From the NCBI GenBank assembly GCA_028825045.1, contig JAPKAY010000009.1, forward strand, positions 1 to 64,000: 64,000 nt of DNA. The letters run 5' to 3'. Made by a program: the position numbers and the translations under genes. Origin of the DNA: Halioglobus sp. GTDB lineage: Bacteria > Pseudomonadota > Gammaproteobacteria > Pseudomonadales > Halieaceae. This document shows, piece after piece, positions 1 through 9,232 of the stretch (its first letter is position 1; the number at the start of each line of letters is the position of its first letter). Under the pieces are notes generated by a model that was not told the origin of the DNA, made no database searches, and worked only from the letters and a program-made list of their open reading frames with translations.

Positions 1-423
1 TAAATCCCGACCCCAACCAGTGGCGACATGCTGCAGATCGTGGCTGTCACGTAGCCGGCTGAAAAAACGCCTACGATTCTCTCCAACATCAACACGCTCC
101 ACAGATTCGCTGGCATCCACCAGGCCTTCAGCGGAAATCTCCTCGCGTTCGGTAAACAGGAAATACTGATGGCCCAGGCTCTCCTCCGGAAGTGAGGATA
201 AATAGTCGCGATTCATAAGCGTCTCTAACAAATCCCGCTTTTCGGACAGAACGCGCTGGCCCAGTTCGGTCTTCTTAAATTTTCTGTAGTGACGTTCTCC
301 CGATTTACCTGACAAAGCCTTAATAATGGTGAACACCTCATCGGTGTTATCGGGGTCAATGCGCAGGCGGCCCAAGGCGCGCCAAGCAGTACGAAAGTGA
401 AGACTGGTATCTGGTTTTTCCAC
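1..423 (-). CDS. Coq4 family protein, N-terminal part (cut by window start)
   Basis: Reads on the minus strand from a GTG at 421-423 to base 1 without a stop (141 codons); the C-terminal part lies outside the window. The frame has a TAG four codons upstream, so GTG is the first usable start. The segment MNRDYLSSLPEESLGHQY followed by a His-Asp-x-x-His motif (H128, D129, H132) before TGWGRD matches the Coq4 family, whose HDxxH motif binds zinc and which acts in ubiquinone biosynthesis in mitochondria. Bacterial homologues are often of unknown role, and a second, longer Coq4-like gene lies at 47.1 kb. Family assignment is good; function is inferred only. Confidence 0.8.
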   Translation of the reverse strand, partial: MEKPDTSLHFRTAWRALGRLRIDPDNTDEVFTIIKALSGKSGERHYRKFKKTELGQRVLSEKRDLLETLMNRDYLSSLPEESLGHQYFLFTEREEISAEGLVDASESVERVDVGENRRRFFSRLRDSHDLQHVATGWGRDL

Positions 424-726
424 AAGAGCTCTCTAGCTTTACAGCCGTTTATTCAACACGATCACCAAAATACTGGAATTAGTAGCTGGCAGTCAACCTC
501 AACTGCGGCGTCTATAGCCGGCCCCGGGCAGCGCCTACCGAGCGTGCGGCCGGCGCTTGGGGCGCGAATCAGTCGCCCTGTAGCTTCGCCACAATGGAGG
601 CGATTTATCTGGAAGCGCAATTCCTATTTCGTACTAGAATAGAATTCACTAGGACATAACCCCCAAAGTGACTAGGTGCAGCGGCTTACCCTATCAATTA
701 TCGCGATTTTGCATTGGCCCATAAGC
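424..726. other. Intergenic, no feature recognised
   Basis: About 300 bases between the Coq4-like start and the transporter stop, both on the minus strand. I see no convincing ORF or intrinsic terminator. It presumably carries the promoter of the Coq4-like gene. Confidence 0.5.
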
Positions 727-1956
727 CTATGGCGCCATGGTGATTTTCGATAATAGAAAGAACAGTGTAAAGCCCGTAAGGTAGGCGAAGCCAACCCAAC
801 TGAGTAGACGAAGGGGAAGACTCATAGCCAGACCCCGAGGCATCACCCGGTAGTTGAGCCAGGCAAAAACCGGCGTGGTCAAAAAGGCCAAGGTCATCGC
901 AAAGGTTACCATCGGTCCCAGTGCCGATTTGAAGAATAGAATCACACCCATTCCCACACAAGACTGCACTATCAGCCAGTAACTCTGTCGAGATCCCGCC
1001 TGCCAGCCAAGCAAGCCGCTGGCTTCATCCAGAGTGCGGGCGTAGCCGTCGAGCACAGTAATCGTGGTGCCAAACATGCACAGAAAAGCGATGGTCGCAA
1101 CCAGGGGTCGCGCCCAATTGCCTATCGTCTGGGCATACATATCTACTAATTGCTGGGCGAAGGCCGCACTGGCCATCGTGATGGGTTGATCGGTGCCGTA
1201 CTGCACCAGAGCGCCCAGGGAAACAAAGACTAACGCCAATGTGGCCGCTGTCCAGAAGCCCAGATTGAAATCAAAGAGGCCCTGCCCACGCGTAATACTT
1301 CGCTGCTGCTGTTTTGCAAGCAACCACTGGGAAGTGATGGCTGAAAATTCGATGGGGGCAGGCATCCAGCCGATCAGCGCCACTAGAAAGCCCAGGCTAC
1401 TAAGCTGCCAGGGTGAAGGGCCAACATAACCAATGGGTGCATTTGAGCCATGCTGCCAGGCAAGTCCCGCTGCGGTGATGGTTGTTAGTGTCAGTATCAC
1501 CATTATGATCTTGGCCACAGTGTCCAATGCGCGATAATGGCCCAGCAATAAAATAACAAGGCACAATGCCAATACGATCCAGCACAGCAGCGTGACCGAT
1601 ACGCTAAAAGGCAGTGCATATTGCAATAAGCTCGCAGTGAGCAGCAAAACACCAGCCGTGTTTACCACCGCAGAAACAATGTTTAGGAGCATAAAGCTGT
1701 AGAGGTAGACTTTTCCTCGGCGGGCATAACCACTGAGAAGGCTTTCGTTGTTCGCCAGCGTGTATTCCACGCCAAAACGGAAAAAGGGATACTTAAGAAT
1801 ATTAACCAGCAGGATAAGCCAGATTAGCTGCCAGCCAAACAGGGCTCCTGCCTGTGTGGACGCCACTAGATGTGAGCCTCCAATGGCCGCCGTTGCCATT
1901 AGCACGCCCGGACCCAATGCCTTCAGGCGTCCGCCCCACTCTTTTTTTCCTACCAT
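727..1956 (-). CDS. NRAMP-fold transporter with non-canonical metal-site motifs
   Basis: Polytopic inner-membrane protein of 409 residues with about 11 hydrophobic segments and the NRAMP opening GPGVLMATAAIGGSHLVAS. Classical NRAMP proteins import Mn2+/Fe2+ using DPGN in the first helix and MPH in the sixth. Here those positions read GGSH and MPAP, so the usual ligands are missing. The protein may carry another ion (NRAMP-related Mg2+ transporters are one precedent) or something else. Start chosen at the ATG at 1954-1956 because GAGG sits five bases upstream; an in-frame GTG at 2007 would add 17 residues with no better site. It is transcribed away from the DJ-1-like gene at 2163. Confidence 0.8.
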   Translation of the reverse strand: MVGKKEWGGRLKALGPGVLMATAAIGGSHLVASTQAGALFGWQLIWLILLVNILKYPFFRFGVEYTLANNESLLSGYARRGKVYLYSFMLLNIVSAVVNTAGVLLLTASLLQYALPFSVSVTLLCWIVLALCLVILLLGHYRALDTVAKIIMVILTLTTITAAGLAWQHGSNAPIGYVGPSPWQLSSLGFLVALIGWMPAPIEFSAITSQWLLAKQQQRSITRGQGLFDFNLGFWTAATLALVFVSLGALVQYGTDQPITMASAAFAQQLVDMYAQTIGNWARPLVATIAFLCMFGTTITVLDGYARTLDEASGLLGWQAGSRQSYWLIVQSCVGMGVILFFKSALGPMVTFAMTLAFLTTPVFAWLNYRVMPRGLAMSLPLRLLSWVGFAYLTGFTLFFLLSKITMAP

Positions 1957-2162
1957 TGAATCCTCGACCTCATCCGAGAGTGAGTGGTACTGCGGTGAAC
2001 AGCGCACTACTGGTAATTGCCAGTATCTTTTTCATCTCGATCTCCAGTATTCTAGGCGTGTGGCATTGCTAAGGGCGAACTACGTAACAACATATATACT
2101 GTCACTGTAGTTCAATGCTTGGCCCTCACGTTTCTCGCACTCTGAAATAAAAAAGGTTATCA

Positions 2163-3014
2163 ATGAAAAAGCTGCTATCTGTAATGCTTGGTCTGGGAGC
2201 ACTGTTCGGGCTTGTTCTACTGACGCTTCCGACCATACTGCATAAGGCGGGGCTACACCCGGAATATAATGGGGACACGGTGAGTCTGCCCGGCAAGCGC
2301 GCCCTGATAATCACTACCAGTCACAGTGTTCTGGCTGGCCCAGGAGAGATAGAGGGGCCCGAGACCGGTGTTTTTGCCTCCGAATTTACGCACCCTTATT
2401 ACACCTTTCTGGATGGGGGGATGGAAGTAGACATGGCCAGCATCCAGGGGGGGGCGATTCCCATCGACCCGCAGAGTTTCTACTTCATGGTGAAGTCGCC
2501 CGAGGATGAACGCTACCTGAACGATCCGGTGGCACAGGCCAAGGTCAAGAATTCTATCCCGATTGCTGACGTGGATATCAGTCAGTACGACATTGTTTTC
2601 ATCGCTGGAGGCTGGGGCGCGTCCTACGACCTCGCCCAATCGCCGGTGTTGGCGGAGAAAGTCACTGAGTCATATTACGGTGAGAAGTCTGCGGTTATCG
2701 GTGGCGTCTGCCACGGCGTTCTAGGCTTGGTCAACGCACGAGACAGAGACGGAGAACTGTTAATTAACGGGCGGCGCATGACCGGCGTGACCGACAAGCA
2801 GATCATGGAGCTGAATATTGATCTCACTCCGCTTCACCCCGAGACGGAGCTGCGCAAAGCAGGCGTGATTTTCGAGAGTCAGACTGCAATTCGGGACTTT
2901 TTTGCCACCCATGTGGTGGTAGATGATGAGCAACGATTCGTGACTGGCCAGAACCAAAACTCTGGCCTGGAAACTTCCCATAAAATGATGCAGGTCGTCG
3001 CACAGAAGCACTGA
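2163..3014 (+). CDS. Membrane-anchored or exported DJ-1/PfpI family protein
   Basis: 283 residues. An N-terminal hydrophobic segment (about 4-26) acts as signal or anchor, followed by a DJ-1/PfpI (class I glutamine amidotransferase-like) domain. The nucleophile elbow GGVCHG gives Cys183-His184, and Glu74 in VFASEF is the likely conserved acidic partner, as in Hsp31-type glyoxalase III or deglycase proteins. Most family members are cytosolic, so the N-terminal segment is a little unusual and suggests a periplasmic role. Substrate unknown. Separated by about 200 bp from the divergent transporter gene. Confidence 0.82.
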   Translation: MKKLLSVMLGLGALFGLVLLTLPTILHKAGLHPEYNGDTVSLPGKRALIITTSHSVLAGPGEIEGPETGVFASEFTHPYYTFLDGGMEVDMASIQGGAIPIDPQSFYFMVKSPEDERYLNDPVAQAKVKNSIPIADVDISQYDIVFIAGGWGASYDLAQSPVLAEKVTESYYGEKSAVIGGVCHGVLGLVNARDRDGELLINGRRMTGVTDKQIMELNIDLTPLHPETELRKAGVIFESQTAIRDFFATHVVVDDEQRFVTGQNQNSGLETSHKMMQVVAQKH

Positions 3015-3438
3015 AGTCTATGAATGAAATACTAAAGTTACTGGCGCTACCACCGTCTATTCTCTTCATCGTTACAGGTCGGCGCTGATTGGTAGCACCT
3101 GCGGGTTAGTGCCCCTATTCGGCCTGACCCACGGCCAGTGGGTTTCCAATACACTGCAAATCCGGTACCGAGACGGCGGACGTTTAGTCCCGCTTTTGTT
3201 GCTGCCATTTTATGCGCCTACCGAATGAAACCGGAATCCCTCCGATGACTGAGGTACATCGCGCTGCGCCGCACAGGCTGTTGGTGTCACCGAGCAATCG
3301 CTGGGGTTGGGTGACCCCTATATCTTAAATATTTTACTCTCAGCTAGGATTTAATACTGCCTATACTTTGGGGTTGCAATGTGTGGCATTATCGACAGAG
3401 CTGCTGTACGAGTTCCCGAGGCACAAATGGATTGATTC
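3015..3438. other. Intergenic, with a possible truncated gene start
   Basis: 424 bases. At 3020-3088 a 22-codon ORF begins MNEILKLLALPPSILFIVTG and stops at once. It faintly resembles the first membrane helix of YdcF/ElyC (DUF218) proteins and could be the stump of a lost gene. The rest shows no coding signal. The promoter of the kinase at 3439 must lie here, but I see no clear consensus. Confidence 0.35.
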
Positions 3439-6018
3439 ATGTCCGAAGCCCAAATCACCTCATCACTTGGCATCATCCTGTTGGTGGCGCTGTGCACGCA
3501 TGTCTTCTACCGGCGTCCGCCAGCCGTGCTGTGGCCGGCACTCCCCATGGTCTTCTTCTCCGCGCTGATCTTCTCTTTCGGCGACCTGCTTGCCTCCATC
3601 TGGCCTGACAACTCGACGGTCCGCTGGAGCGGAATGCTTATGGTCTACACCGGCCTGCTGATGATCGCGCCGGGCTGGTGGCTCTTTACGACACGATTCT
3701 CAGAGATGGTAGGCTATCGAAAGGTCTACTTTCGATCTACCTTGCCCGTACTTGTCACGATCAATGCCCTGCTCTGGATCGGTCTGATTACAAACCCCTG
3801 GCACGGGCAGTTCATCGAGCCGCAGCCCCTTGCGAGAAGCGTTTACGGACCGCTCTGGTACGTGACAGCTGCCGTCAACTACGCCGCCCTTTGCGCGGCG
3901 GTGTTTGTCCATGCACGGGAGGGATATCTCGCACAGGATCCGACGATACGCACGCAGTCCCGATACCTCGTCGTCGCCGTTGCCATTCCAATGTCGATGA
4001 ACATGCTCTACGTGTTCAGTCCCGTCGCTCTGTTGTACGACCCGACAGCGCTCGGCTACGCACTTAGCTGTCTCCTCTTCCTGTTTGCAGTCCAGCGCCG
4101 AGACCTTTTTGTGCTCGGGCGCGTTTCCCTCCCGAGCGTGCTCGACAATGATGCCGACCCAATCGTGATCGTCACCCGCCACCACCAGATACTCTACGCA
4201 AACCCAAATGCACAGAAACTCTTCGGCCAGGGAAAATTGAATCCCGGCGCTCCGATTGGCGAGCTTTTCGAACGTGCTGTGCCTAGCTTTTCGCTCGCGG
4301 AGCCCAACAAAAGTTCAATGCCCACGCAAGAGCACCGATTCACATCGCCGTCGGGAATCGAAAGCTTTATCCAGATCGAAGTCTCCACTGTTGAGAGAGG
4401 TCCCGGACACGAAGCAGGAATGTGTCTGCGGCTGAGAGACCGCACCGCGTTGCGAAAAGCCCTGGAGGAATCTGATGAAAATTTCGCATTGTTGGAGGCT
4501 CTCGACCTAGCGATGGGAGAAGGACTCCTCTTCAAAGACCAGAGTGGTGAAATTCGTTATATCAACGAGGCTTTTGCAAAACTGTGGGGGCTGTCGACTC
4601 AGGAGATGTTTAACCACGGTGATCAACTCCCGCCCTTTTTGAGCAAGATGCTTCGCGAAATGCCTCCGGAAGCAATGCAGCGGATGTGGGATTCCGATTA
4701 CGCGTCATTCGAATCGTCGAGGACAGAGTCGTGCGATCTTGCGATGCGCGACGGGAGGACGCTCGAAGTAAGGACATTGCCCATCGAGACGAAGCGGGGG
4801 TTTCAGGGAAGGGCCTGGCGACTGTCTGATGTGACGCAGGTGCGGCAGGAGTCGCAGGCGATGATTCAAGCACAGAAACTCGAAGGTCTGGGCCTCTTAG
4901 CTGGAGGGATCGCTCACGACTTCAACAACCTCCTCATGACAGTCCTGGGCAATACGGAGATCGCTCGCGCGGGAATTCACTCCGCCTCCCCGATTCAGGG
5001 ATCTCTGGCCGATATTGAGGTGGCGGCCACAACCGCCGCAGAACTCACCAGCCAGCTTCTCGCCTATGCCGGCAAGACCACCTTTATGACAGAGAGTCTG
5101 GATTTATCCTTGCTGATCCGTGAGGTGACCAGCTTGATCTCTGTAACGAATCCCAAGAGCATCGAGATTAACTTCCGTCTAGAGGAAGAGCTCCCGCTCA
5201 TTCGCGGCGGTTCCGCGCAGATTCGTCAGGTGTTGATGAACTTGATCACGAACGCAGCCGATGCAATCGGCGACGCGAAGGGCACAATCGAAATCGCCAC
5301 TGGCACCGGTCGCCCGCCACCGATGAGTGGCGACTGTGCATCCATCGAACATGGAGAGATCTCCGGAAACGTGGTCCATGTCACGGTTTGCGACACTGGG
5401 GCGGGAATGGATGCCGCAACACTGACGAAGATCTTCGACCCCTTCTTCACCACGAAGTTCGCCGGACGCGGGCTCGGACTGGCGGCCACACGTGGCATCC
5501 TCGATAGCCACGAAGGCCAACTCAGAATTGAGACGGAGCTGGGGCTAGGAAGCACGTTCACCTTCCTGCTACCGGTTCAAGACGGCTCTCGCCACGCCTC
5601 GAAGAAAACCGACTTCTCCGCTGATTCAATAGGTTTCGCGAATCGGGACGTACTCGTTGTCGACGACGAAGCACCCATTCGCGCCGTTCTCAAACAGTAC
5701 CTCGCTGCGTTCGGATTCAATGTTCACCTCGCTTCGAATGGAGAAGAGGCGCTTGCTGCGGTGGAAAAACTCGGATCGACACTCCACCTCGTGATCATGG
5801 ATATCGCGATGCCGGGACTCAGTGGAGTCCAGACATGGTCGCGGCTGAGAAAGACACGGAGCGAGCTGCCAATCATCATGTCGAGTGGCCACCCCGAAGA
5901 GGCACTGGAGGAACTAAAGGGCTGGAACACGGATTACGATGGCTTCATCCAGAAGCCCTACCGGAGCCAGTCACTGCTCGTGGCGATCGGGTCGCTCCTG
6001 GAACCGGACGAGTCGTAA
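3439..6018 (+). CDS. Hybrid histidine kinase (7TM - PAS - PAS - HisKA - HATPase - REC)
   Basis: 859 residues. The first ~215 hold about seven membrane helices of the HisKA_7TM kind. Two PAS-like domains follow (about 225-335 and 345-465), then a dimerisation helix with phospho-acceptor His493 in GGIAHDFNNLL. The ATPase has its N box near 600, DTGAGMD near 653 and GRGLGLAA near 677. A C-terminal receiver carries DD near 742, phospho-acceptor Asp788 in IMDIAMPG and Lys839 in QKPY. The HDFNNLL kinase box is shared with the hybrid kinase at 10740, and the two flank the PrsT/PEP-CTERM genes. No separate regulator is adjacent. Signal unknown. Confidence 0.9.
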   Translation: MSEAQITSSLGIILLVALCTHVFYRRPPAVLWPALPMVFFSALIFSFGDLLASIWPDNSTVRWSGMLMVYTGLLMIAPGWWLFTTRFSEMVGYRKVYFRSTLPVLVTINALLWIGLITNPWHGQFIEPQPLARSVYGPLWYVTAAVNYAALCAAVFVHAREGYLAQDPTIRTQSRYLVVAVAIPMSMNMLYVFSPVALLYDPTALGYALSCLLFLFAVQRRDLFVLGRVSLPSVLDNDADPIVIVTRHHQILYANPNAQKLFGQGKLNPGAPIGELFERAVPSFSLAEPNKSSMPTQEHRFTSPSGIESFIQIEVSTVERGPGHEAGMCLRLRDRTALRKALEESDENFALLEALDLAMGEGLLFKDQSGEIRYINEAFAKLWGLSTQEMFNHGDQLPPFLSKMLREMPPEAMQRMWDSDYASFESSRTESCDLAMRDGRTLEVRTLPIETKRGFQGRAWRLSDVTQVRQESQAMIQAQKLEGLGLLAGGIAHDFNNLLMTVLGNTEIARAGIHSASPIQGSLADIEVAATTAAELTSQLLAYAGKTTFMTESLDLSLLIREVTSLISVTNPKSIEINFRLEEELPLIRGGSAQIRQVLMNLITNAADAIGDAKGTIEIATGTGRPPPMSGDCASIEHGEISGNVVHVTVCDTGAGMDAATLTKIFDPFFTTKFAGRGLGLAATRGILDSHEGQLRIETELGLGSTFTFLLPVQDGSRHASKKTDFSADSIGFANRDVLVVDDEAPIRAVLKQYLAAFGFNVHLASNGEEALAAVEKLGSTLHLVIMDIAMPGLSGVQTWSRLRKTRSELPIIMSSGHPEEALEELKGWNTDYDGFIQKPYRSQSLLVAIGSLLEPDES

Positions 6019-6269
6019 ACGAGTATCGCGGGGCCAAATTACTGCGGGTGATGTCCCAAATAGCCATACATCAATGTTCCTGGTTCGGTCGCTAACAGTC
6101 TTTCTTGTGCCTATTAATCAATTAATATACGGCTAAATTTGTGTGTCAGCTCACAACCTCCGGGAGGCTCTCTTGACAACCTACAAGGGGTGGCCGCATT
6201 CTTCCCGTGTGACCTGCAGTCACGATAGACAGTGCCCCTTTTGGCCATGACCACGGTAACCATCTGACC

Positions 6270-9050
6270 ATGCTCCGTACATTCCTTGTCTCGCTCATCT
6301 TCATCCACCTTATTGCTGGAAGCGCGTTGGTTGCTGCGCAGTCCGATTACTACGCAAGTGCCTACTCCTACTATGAACAGGGCGAGCAAAAATCTGCGAT
6401 CATCCAGCTACAAAACGCCTTACAGCAAGATCCCAAGAACATCCTCGCGCGCATACTGGCAGCCCGCATCTACTTGGAAATGAACGCAGTGGACAATGCT
6501 GAAGCCAGCTTGCTTCTCGTTCGCAGCATGGGGGCGGACCCCAATCTCTACATGGCCTTACTCGGCGCAGCCTGGCTGGAGTCGCGTAAATTTGATGCAT
6601 TACTAGCAGAAGACGATCTCGCCCCGCTATCACCGACTCGAAAAGCGGAGTGGCTGGTTTTGCGCGGCAAGGCCTTCATCGCCAAGGGCGAACTCGCCAC
6701 CGCTCGGCAGGAGTTCGAAAAAGCTAGCCGTATTATCCCCACGTCCGCGTCTCCGTACGTCGCTATGTCAGCGGTGTCACTCATGGAACGCCAACTCGAT
6801 GCCGCCCAGTCGGAGATCGATCGTGCACTTGAGCTGGAACCTGAAAATAATCAGGCTCTCAAACAGCAGGCCGATCTGTACCGTTTCCGGGGGGAGATGG
6901 AAAAGGCGCTATCCTACTACGATAAGGCTCTGGAAATCGCACCCACCTACTGGACTGTTCGCCAGTCCCGCGCTGTGATACTCATTGAGCTGCGCCGGGA
7001 AACTGAAGCTCTGGAAGAGCTGGAACACATCCTAAAAATTACGCCGACCAATCCGCAGGCCTTGTTCACCAAAGCCACAGTGCTTGCCAAGCTCAATAAC
7101 AGCGCAGAGGCCATCGCTATTCTGGAAGACCTCAACGGCCTGTTGGATGAGGAGGGCGTGGCAGGTGATTACCAGCTCGAATTAATTCTAGGCGTCACCC
7201 TGTTCCTGCAAGGTAAAAACGAACAGGCCCGAAGGTACCTCGAAACCATCCACAGGTCGCAGCCAGGTCGCGTGCCGGTTCGCCAGATGCTGACCGACCT
7301 CTACTATCGCGAGAAAGATTATGCAAAGATTCTCGATCTTTATAGCAGCGTTGACCAGGTCGCGGAAAGTGATCAGAAAGCCACATTCCAGTATGCCAGT
7401 TCCGGGTGGCAGCTGAACCAAACCGCCGAGGTTGAGTTCAAGCTCGAACAGTGGGAGGGAAAAACGCCCTCGCTTGCCTACCACCTGGCCCAGCTCCGCG
7501 CGACAACGATGCTCGATCGTGGCCGGCAGGATGAAGCAATGGCTTTGCTGCAAACACTGCGCGAGCAGAATTTCGAAGAACCCAGTATCAACTCGCTGTT
7601 GATGCTGGGTAGCATTCAAGTTGAGCAGGACATGATTGCAGCCGCTCGATGGACTGCTGATGAAATGGTGGGGAAGTTCCCTTTCGACCCGCGCTCATAC
7701 AACTACGCTTGTCTGCTGGAGAAAAGGCAGGGGCGAATTGAAGCGGCAATCGAGTACTGCCAACGCGCACTGGCGGTGGATTCTCAATATGTTCCCGCAG
7801 CGGTTAATCTATCGTTAATTCAAATGGAGAAAGGCAATCTGGAGGCTGCAGAGAAAGGGTTTCAAGCTGTCCTTGCTGTCTACCCTGTCAACGCCGAATC
7901 GCTACAGGGGCTAATGTATATGGCCGAGCAGCGCGATGATATCGTTGATGCGCTGCGAATGAGTGAGCGTCTAGTGGCCTACCATCCGAACGTGCCAGAG
8001 TACAGGCAGACCAAGGCGCGACTGCAAATAGCGATGGGAGATCCGGACCAGGCTCTGAAAACGCTTGAGTCTTTGGGTACAGGGAATGCGGTAGCGGCGC
8101 AACTGCGCGCCCTGGCCAGTATCGCGCTGGGGGAAAATGACAAAGCGGCTGCACAGCTGCGCAAACTGCACTTAGAATACAAAGAGGATCCTGACAAACT
8201 AGCAGTGCTGACACGCCAACAGATGTCTGTTGAGGCTTTCGAAGACGCGGAGCGCACCATCTCAGATATCGAGCGCGTACCTGGCTACGCAGGAATTGCG
8301 CAGCAGTTGACGGCAGATGCCTACCGGTTGAGCGGGCGATTCGATGAATGTATCCGCTATATTCGTCAATTCCCGTCGGCGTCGCTGAGTAACGAAATGA
8401 CGATTCTCCAAGCAGATTGTCTGCTAGCCTCGGGCGATCGCCAGGCAGCCTCTGTAACGCTTGCCAAGGCTCTTGAGTCAGCACCATCTGAACAACTCAT
8501 GGTCACATCGGTCCTACTCCAGGTGGACTCGAACCGCAGTGAGGCACTACAGCGGGCGCAGGAATTTCTTGCCAATCACCCGGACAGCCCGCGTCTGCTA
8601 AAAGTCGTAGCAGACCAATTGCTGACGACAAGCCCTCAGGAATCGATCGCCATCTACGAGCGTCTACTGAATGAATACCCCGAGCTGCCACAGCAACGGG
8701 TTTACAACAATTTGGCAAACCTCTACATGCAGACAGGTGGAAAAATGGACTTGGCGCTTGAATACGCCCGTAAGGCCCATGAGCAATCCCCAGACAGTTC
8801 ACTGATTGCCGACACCTACGGCTGGGCACTGGTTGAGAGTGGCCGACCCGGGGAGGGCCTGCCCCTGCTGCGACAGGCCTACGCTCGAAACTCTCTCCAT
8901 CCGGAAGTCAATTATCATTTGGCCATTGCACTGGCCATGCTGGGCAAGGGGCCCGAAGCCCGCAGTCACGCCAAAAATGTATCGGCCGCGGCCCTGACCC
9001 CCCAACAATCACAAAGGCTGGTAAGCTTGACCGCCATTACTGCGCCCTGA
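6270..9050 (+). CDS. PrsT-like TPR protein of the PEP-CTERM/exosortase system
   Basis: 926 residues with a cleavable-looking signal peptide (1-23, ending ALVAAQ) and tetratricopeptide repeats over nearly the whole length. The opening pattern YYEQGEQKSAIIQLQNALQ is typical of PrsT (PEP-CTERM system TPR protein), a periplasmic or envelope protein found with exosortase/EPS loci. No lipobox Cys is evident at the processing site, although PrsT is usually described as a lipoprotein. The secreted PEP-CTERM-type protein follows at 9233. No exosortase gene is in the window, so the sorting enzyme must be encoded elsewhere. The start ATG has only a weak Shine-Dalgarno site. Confidence 0.75.
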   Translation: MLRTFLVSLIFIHLIAGSALVAAQSDYYASAYSYYEQGEQKSAIIQLQNALQQDPKNILARILAARIYLEMNAVDNAEASLLLVRSMGADPNLYMALLGAAWLESRKFDALLAEDDLAPLSPTRKAEWLVLRGKAFIAKGELATARQEFEKASRIIPTSASPYVAMSAVSLMERQLDAAQSEIDRALELEPENNQALKQQADLYRFRGEMEKALSYYDKALEIAPTYWTVRQSRAVILIELRRETEALEELEHILKITPTNPQALFTKATVLAKLNNSAEAIAILEDLNGLLDEEGVAGDYQLELILGVTLFLQGKNEQARRYLETIHRSQPGRVPVRQMLTDLYYREKDYAKILDLYSSVDQVAESDQKATFQYASSGWQLNQTAEVEFKLEQWEGKTPSLAYHLAQLRATTMLDRGRQDEAMALLQTLREQNFEEPSINSLLMLGSIQVEQDMIAAARWTADEMVGKFPFDPRSYNYACLLEKRQGRIEAAIEYCQRALAVDSQYVPAAVNLSLIQMEKGNLEAAEKGFQAVLAVYPVNAESLQGLMYMAEQRDDIVDALRMSERLVAYHPNVPEYRQTKARLQIAMGDPDQALKTLESLGTGNAVAAQLRALASIALGENDKAAAQLRKLHLEYKEDPDKLAVLTRQQMSVEAFEDAERTISDIERVPGYAGIAQQLTADAYRLSGRFDECIRYIRQFPSASLSNEMTILQADCLLASGDRQAASVTLAKALESAPSEQLMVTSVLLQVDSNRSEALQRAQEFLANHPDSPRLLKVVADQLLTTSPQESIAIYERLLNEYPELPQQRVYNNLANLYMQTGGKMDLALEYARKAHEQSPDSSLIADTYGWALVESGRPGEGLPLLRQAYARNSLHPEVNYHLAIALAMLGKGPEARSHAKNVSAAALTPQQSQRLVSLTAITAP

Positions 9051-9064
9051 CAGGAATGTGTCAG
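9047..9064 (+). terminator. Weak hairpin at the end of the TPR gene
   Basis: CTGACA (9047-9052) pairs with TGTCAG (9059-9064) over a six-base loop and overlaps the TPR stop codon. ATAATTTTAC follows rather than a clean T run, so termination is uncertain. Confidence 0.3.
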
Positions 9065-9138
9065 ATAATTTTACAAAGTGGCCTCAGGAACAAGTTGGGA
9101 ATTTTTTAAACCATTGTTTATTATAGTTTTTTTAATAC

Positions 9139-9155
9139 AGGCACGGATTTTGCTT
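9139..9155 (+). promoter_or_regulatory. Sigma-54 (RpoN) promoter, -24/-12 type
   Basis: AGGCACGGATTTTGCTT has GG at 9140-9141 and GC at 9152-9153 with exactly ten bases between, matching the RpoN consensus TGGCACG-N4-TTGC except for the first base. Transcription would start near 9165, about 68 bases before the ATG of the PEP-CTERM-type protein. In several exosortase systems PEP-CTERM genes are switched on by sigma-54 with the activator PrsR, so the site fits the neighbours. No RpoN activator gene is in the window. Confidence 0.75.
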
Positions 9156-9232
9156 ATATAGATTACTAAGACACCCGTTACAAAGTCAGGACATCACCAT
9201 TTGGTCATCCGGCTAGGGCAAGAGGTTTTAAG

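Noticed and set aside
397..642. An 81-codon plus-strand ORF near the window start
   Set aside because: Overlaps the Coq4-like start region, no ribosome site, low-complexity composition.
3020..3088. A 22-codon ORF resembling the first helix of YdcF-type proteins
   Set aside because: Too short to assign. Mentioned only within the gap entry.
7888..8487. A 199-codon minus-strand ORF
   Set aside because: Lies entirely inside the TPR gene. The plus strand carries clear repeats; this is a shadow.
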